A DNA stretch of 6,107 nucleotides. Source: Prolixibacteraceae bacterium. Its GTDB lineage: Bacteria > Bacteroidota > Bacteroidia > Bacteroidales > Prolixibacteraceae. Positions 6,036 through 6,107 of the stretch are shown here, piece by piece. The stretch covers positions 1-6,107 of the forward strand of contig JAGYOI010000093.1 in assembly GCA_018399395.1 (NCBI GenBank). Direction: 5' to 3'. The notes beneath the pieces are model-generated. The model had not been told where the DNA came from and ran no database searches. It saw nothing but the letters and a program-made list of their open reading frames with translations. Positions within the stretch are counted from its first letter, which is position 1; every line of letters begins with the position of its first letter. The position numbers and the translations under genes are program-made.

Positions 6036-6107
6036 TGATATTTAAATAAATATTTGTATCTTTATAAGTGATAAAATAATGTTATTATTTGTTTTATATG
6101 GATATAA

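Noticed and set aside
6074..6090. AT-only hairpin AAATAAT-GTT-ATTATTT after the toxin gene
   Set aside because: Seven A-T pairs in a very AT-rich stretch are expected by chance and have no GC stem or clear U-tract; not called a terminator.
6053..6091. TTTG, TATCTTTA and TATTATTTG words near the right edge, resembling a promoter
   Set aside because: No pair has the 19-21 base spacing, and no gene is visible downstream before the window ends.

Overview
The window looks like a chromosomal segment from a member of the Bacteroidota, most likely of the Bacteroidales type. The gene order murC-ftsQ-ftsA-ftsZ followed by a GatB/YqeY-domain gene is the usual end of the division and cell wall (dcw) cluster in that phylum. 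The second FtsZ ends in the NNSYLHDNVD-type tail typical of the phylum. No start codon has a convincing Shine-Dalgarno sequence, and the one clear promoter has the Bacteroidota form (TTG, 20 bases, TAnnTTTG). All genes are on the + strand.

Layout: the 3' end of murC (2-214) overlaps ftsQ (211-963) by ATGA. ftsA (987-2261) and a first ftsZ (2273-3508) follow with gaps of 23 and 11 bases. A second ftsZ (3573-4976) comes after a 64-base gap, then a GatB/YqeY-domain gene (about 4987-5436). A strong hairpin terminator (5461-5490) closes the cluster. Beyond it lies an independent toxin-antitoxin pair (5566-6035) with its own promoter: a small antitoxin and a YoeB/Txe-type RNase toxin. The last 72 bases are AT-rich and hold no recognisable gene.

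The most unusual content is the tandem pair of ftsZ genes. Their GTPase domains align without gaps and both keep the GTP-binding and T7-loop catalytic residues, so both probably polymerise. The second copy has a long linker and the canonical C-terminal peptide that docks on FtsA and other partners, so it is probably the housekeeping FtsZ. The first copy lacks that peptide. It ends instead in a basic cluster, a short amphipathic stretch (GWLKRQFELFFEE) and an acidic tail, the same layout as the membrane-targeting tail of the FtsA encoded just upstream. I infer that this organism builds its division ring from two FtsZ subunits. One would be tethered through FtsA, and the other might bind the membrane directly. 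FtsQ would link the ring to periplasmic wall synthesis, for which MurC supplies precursor.
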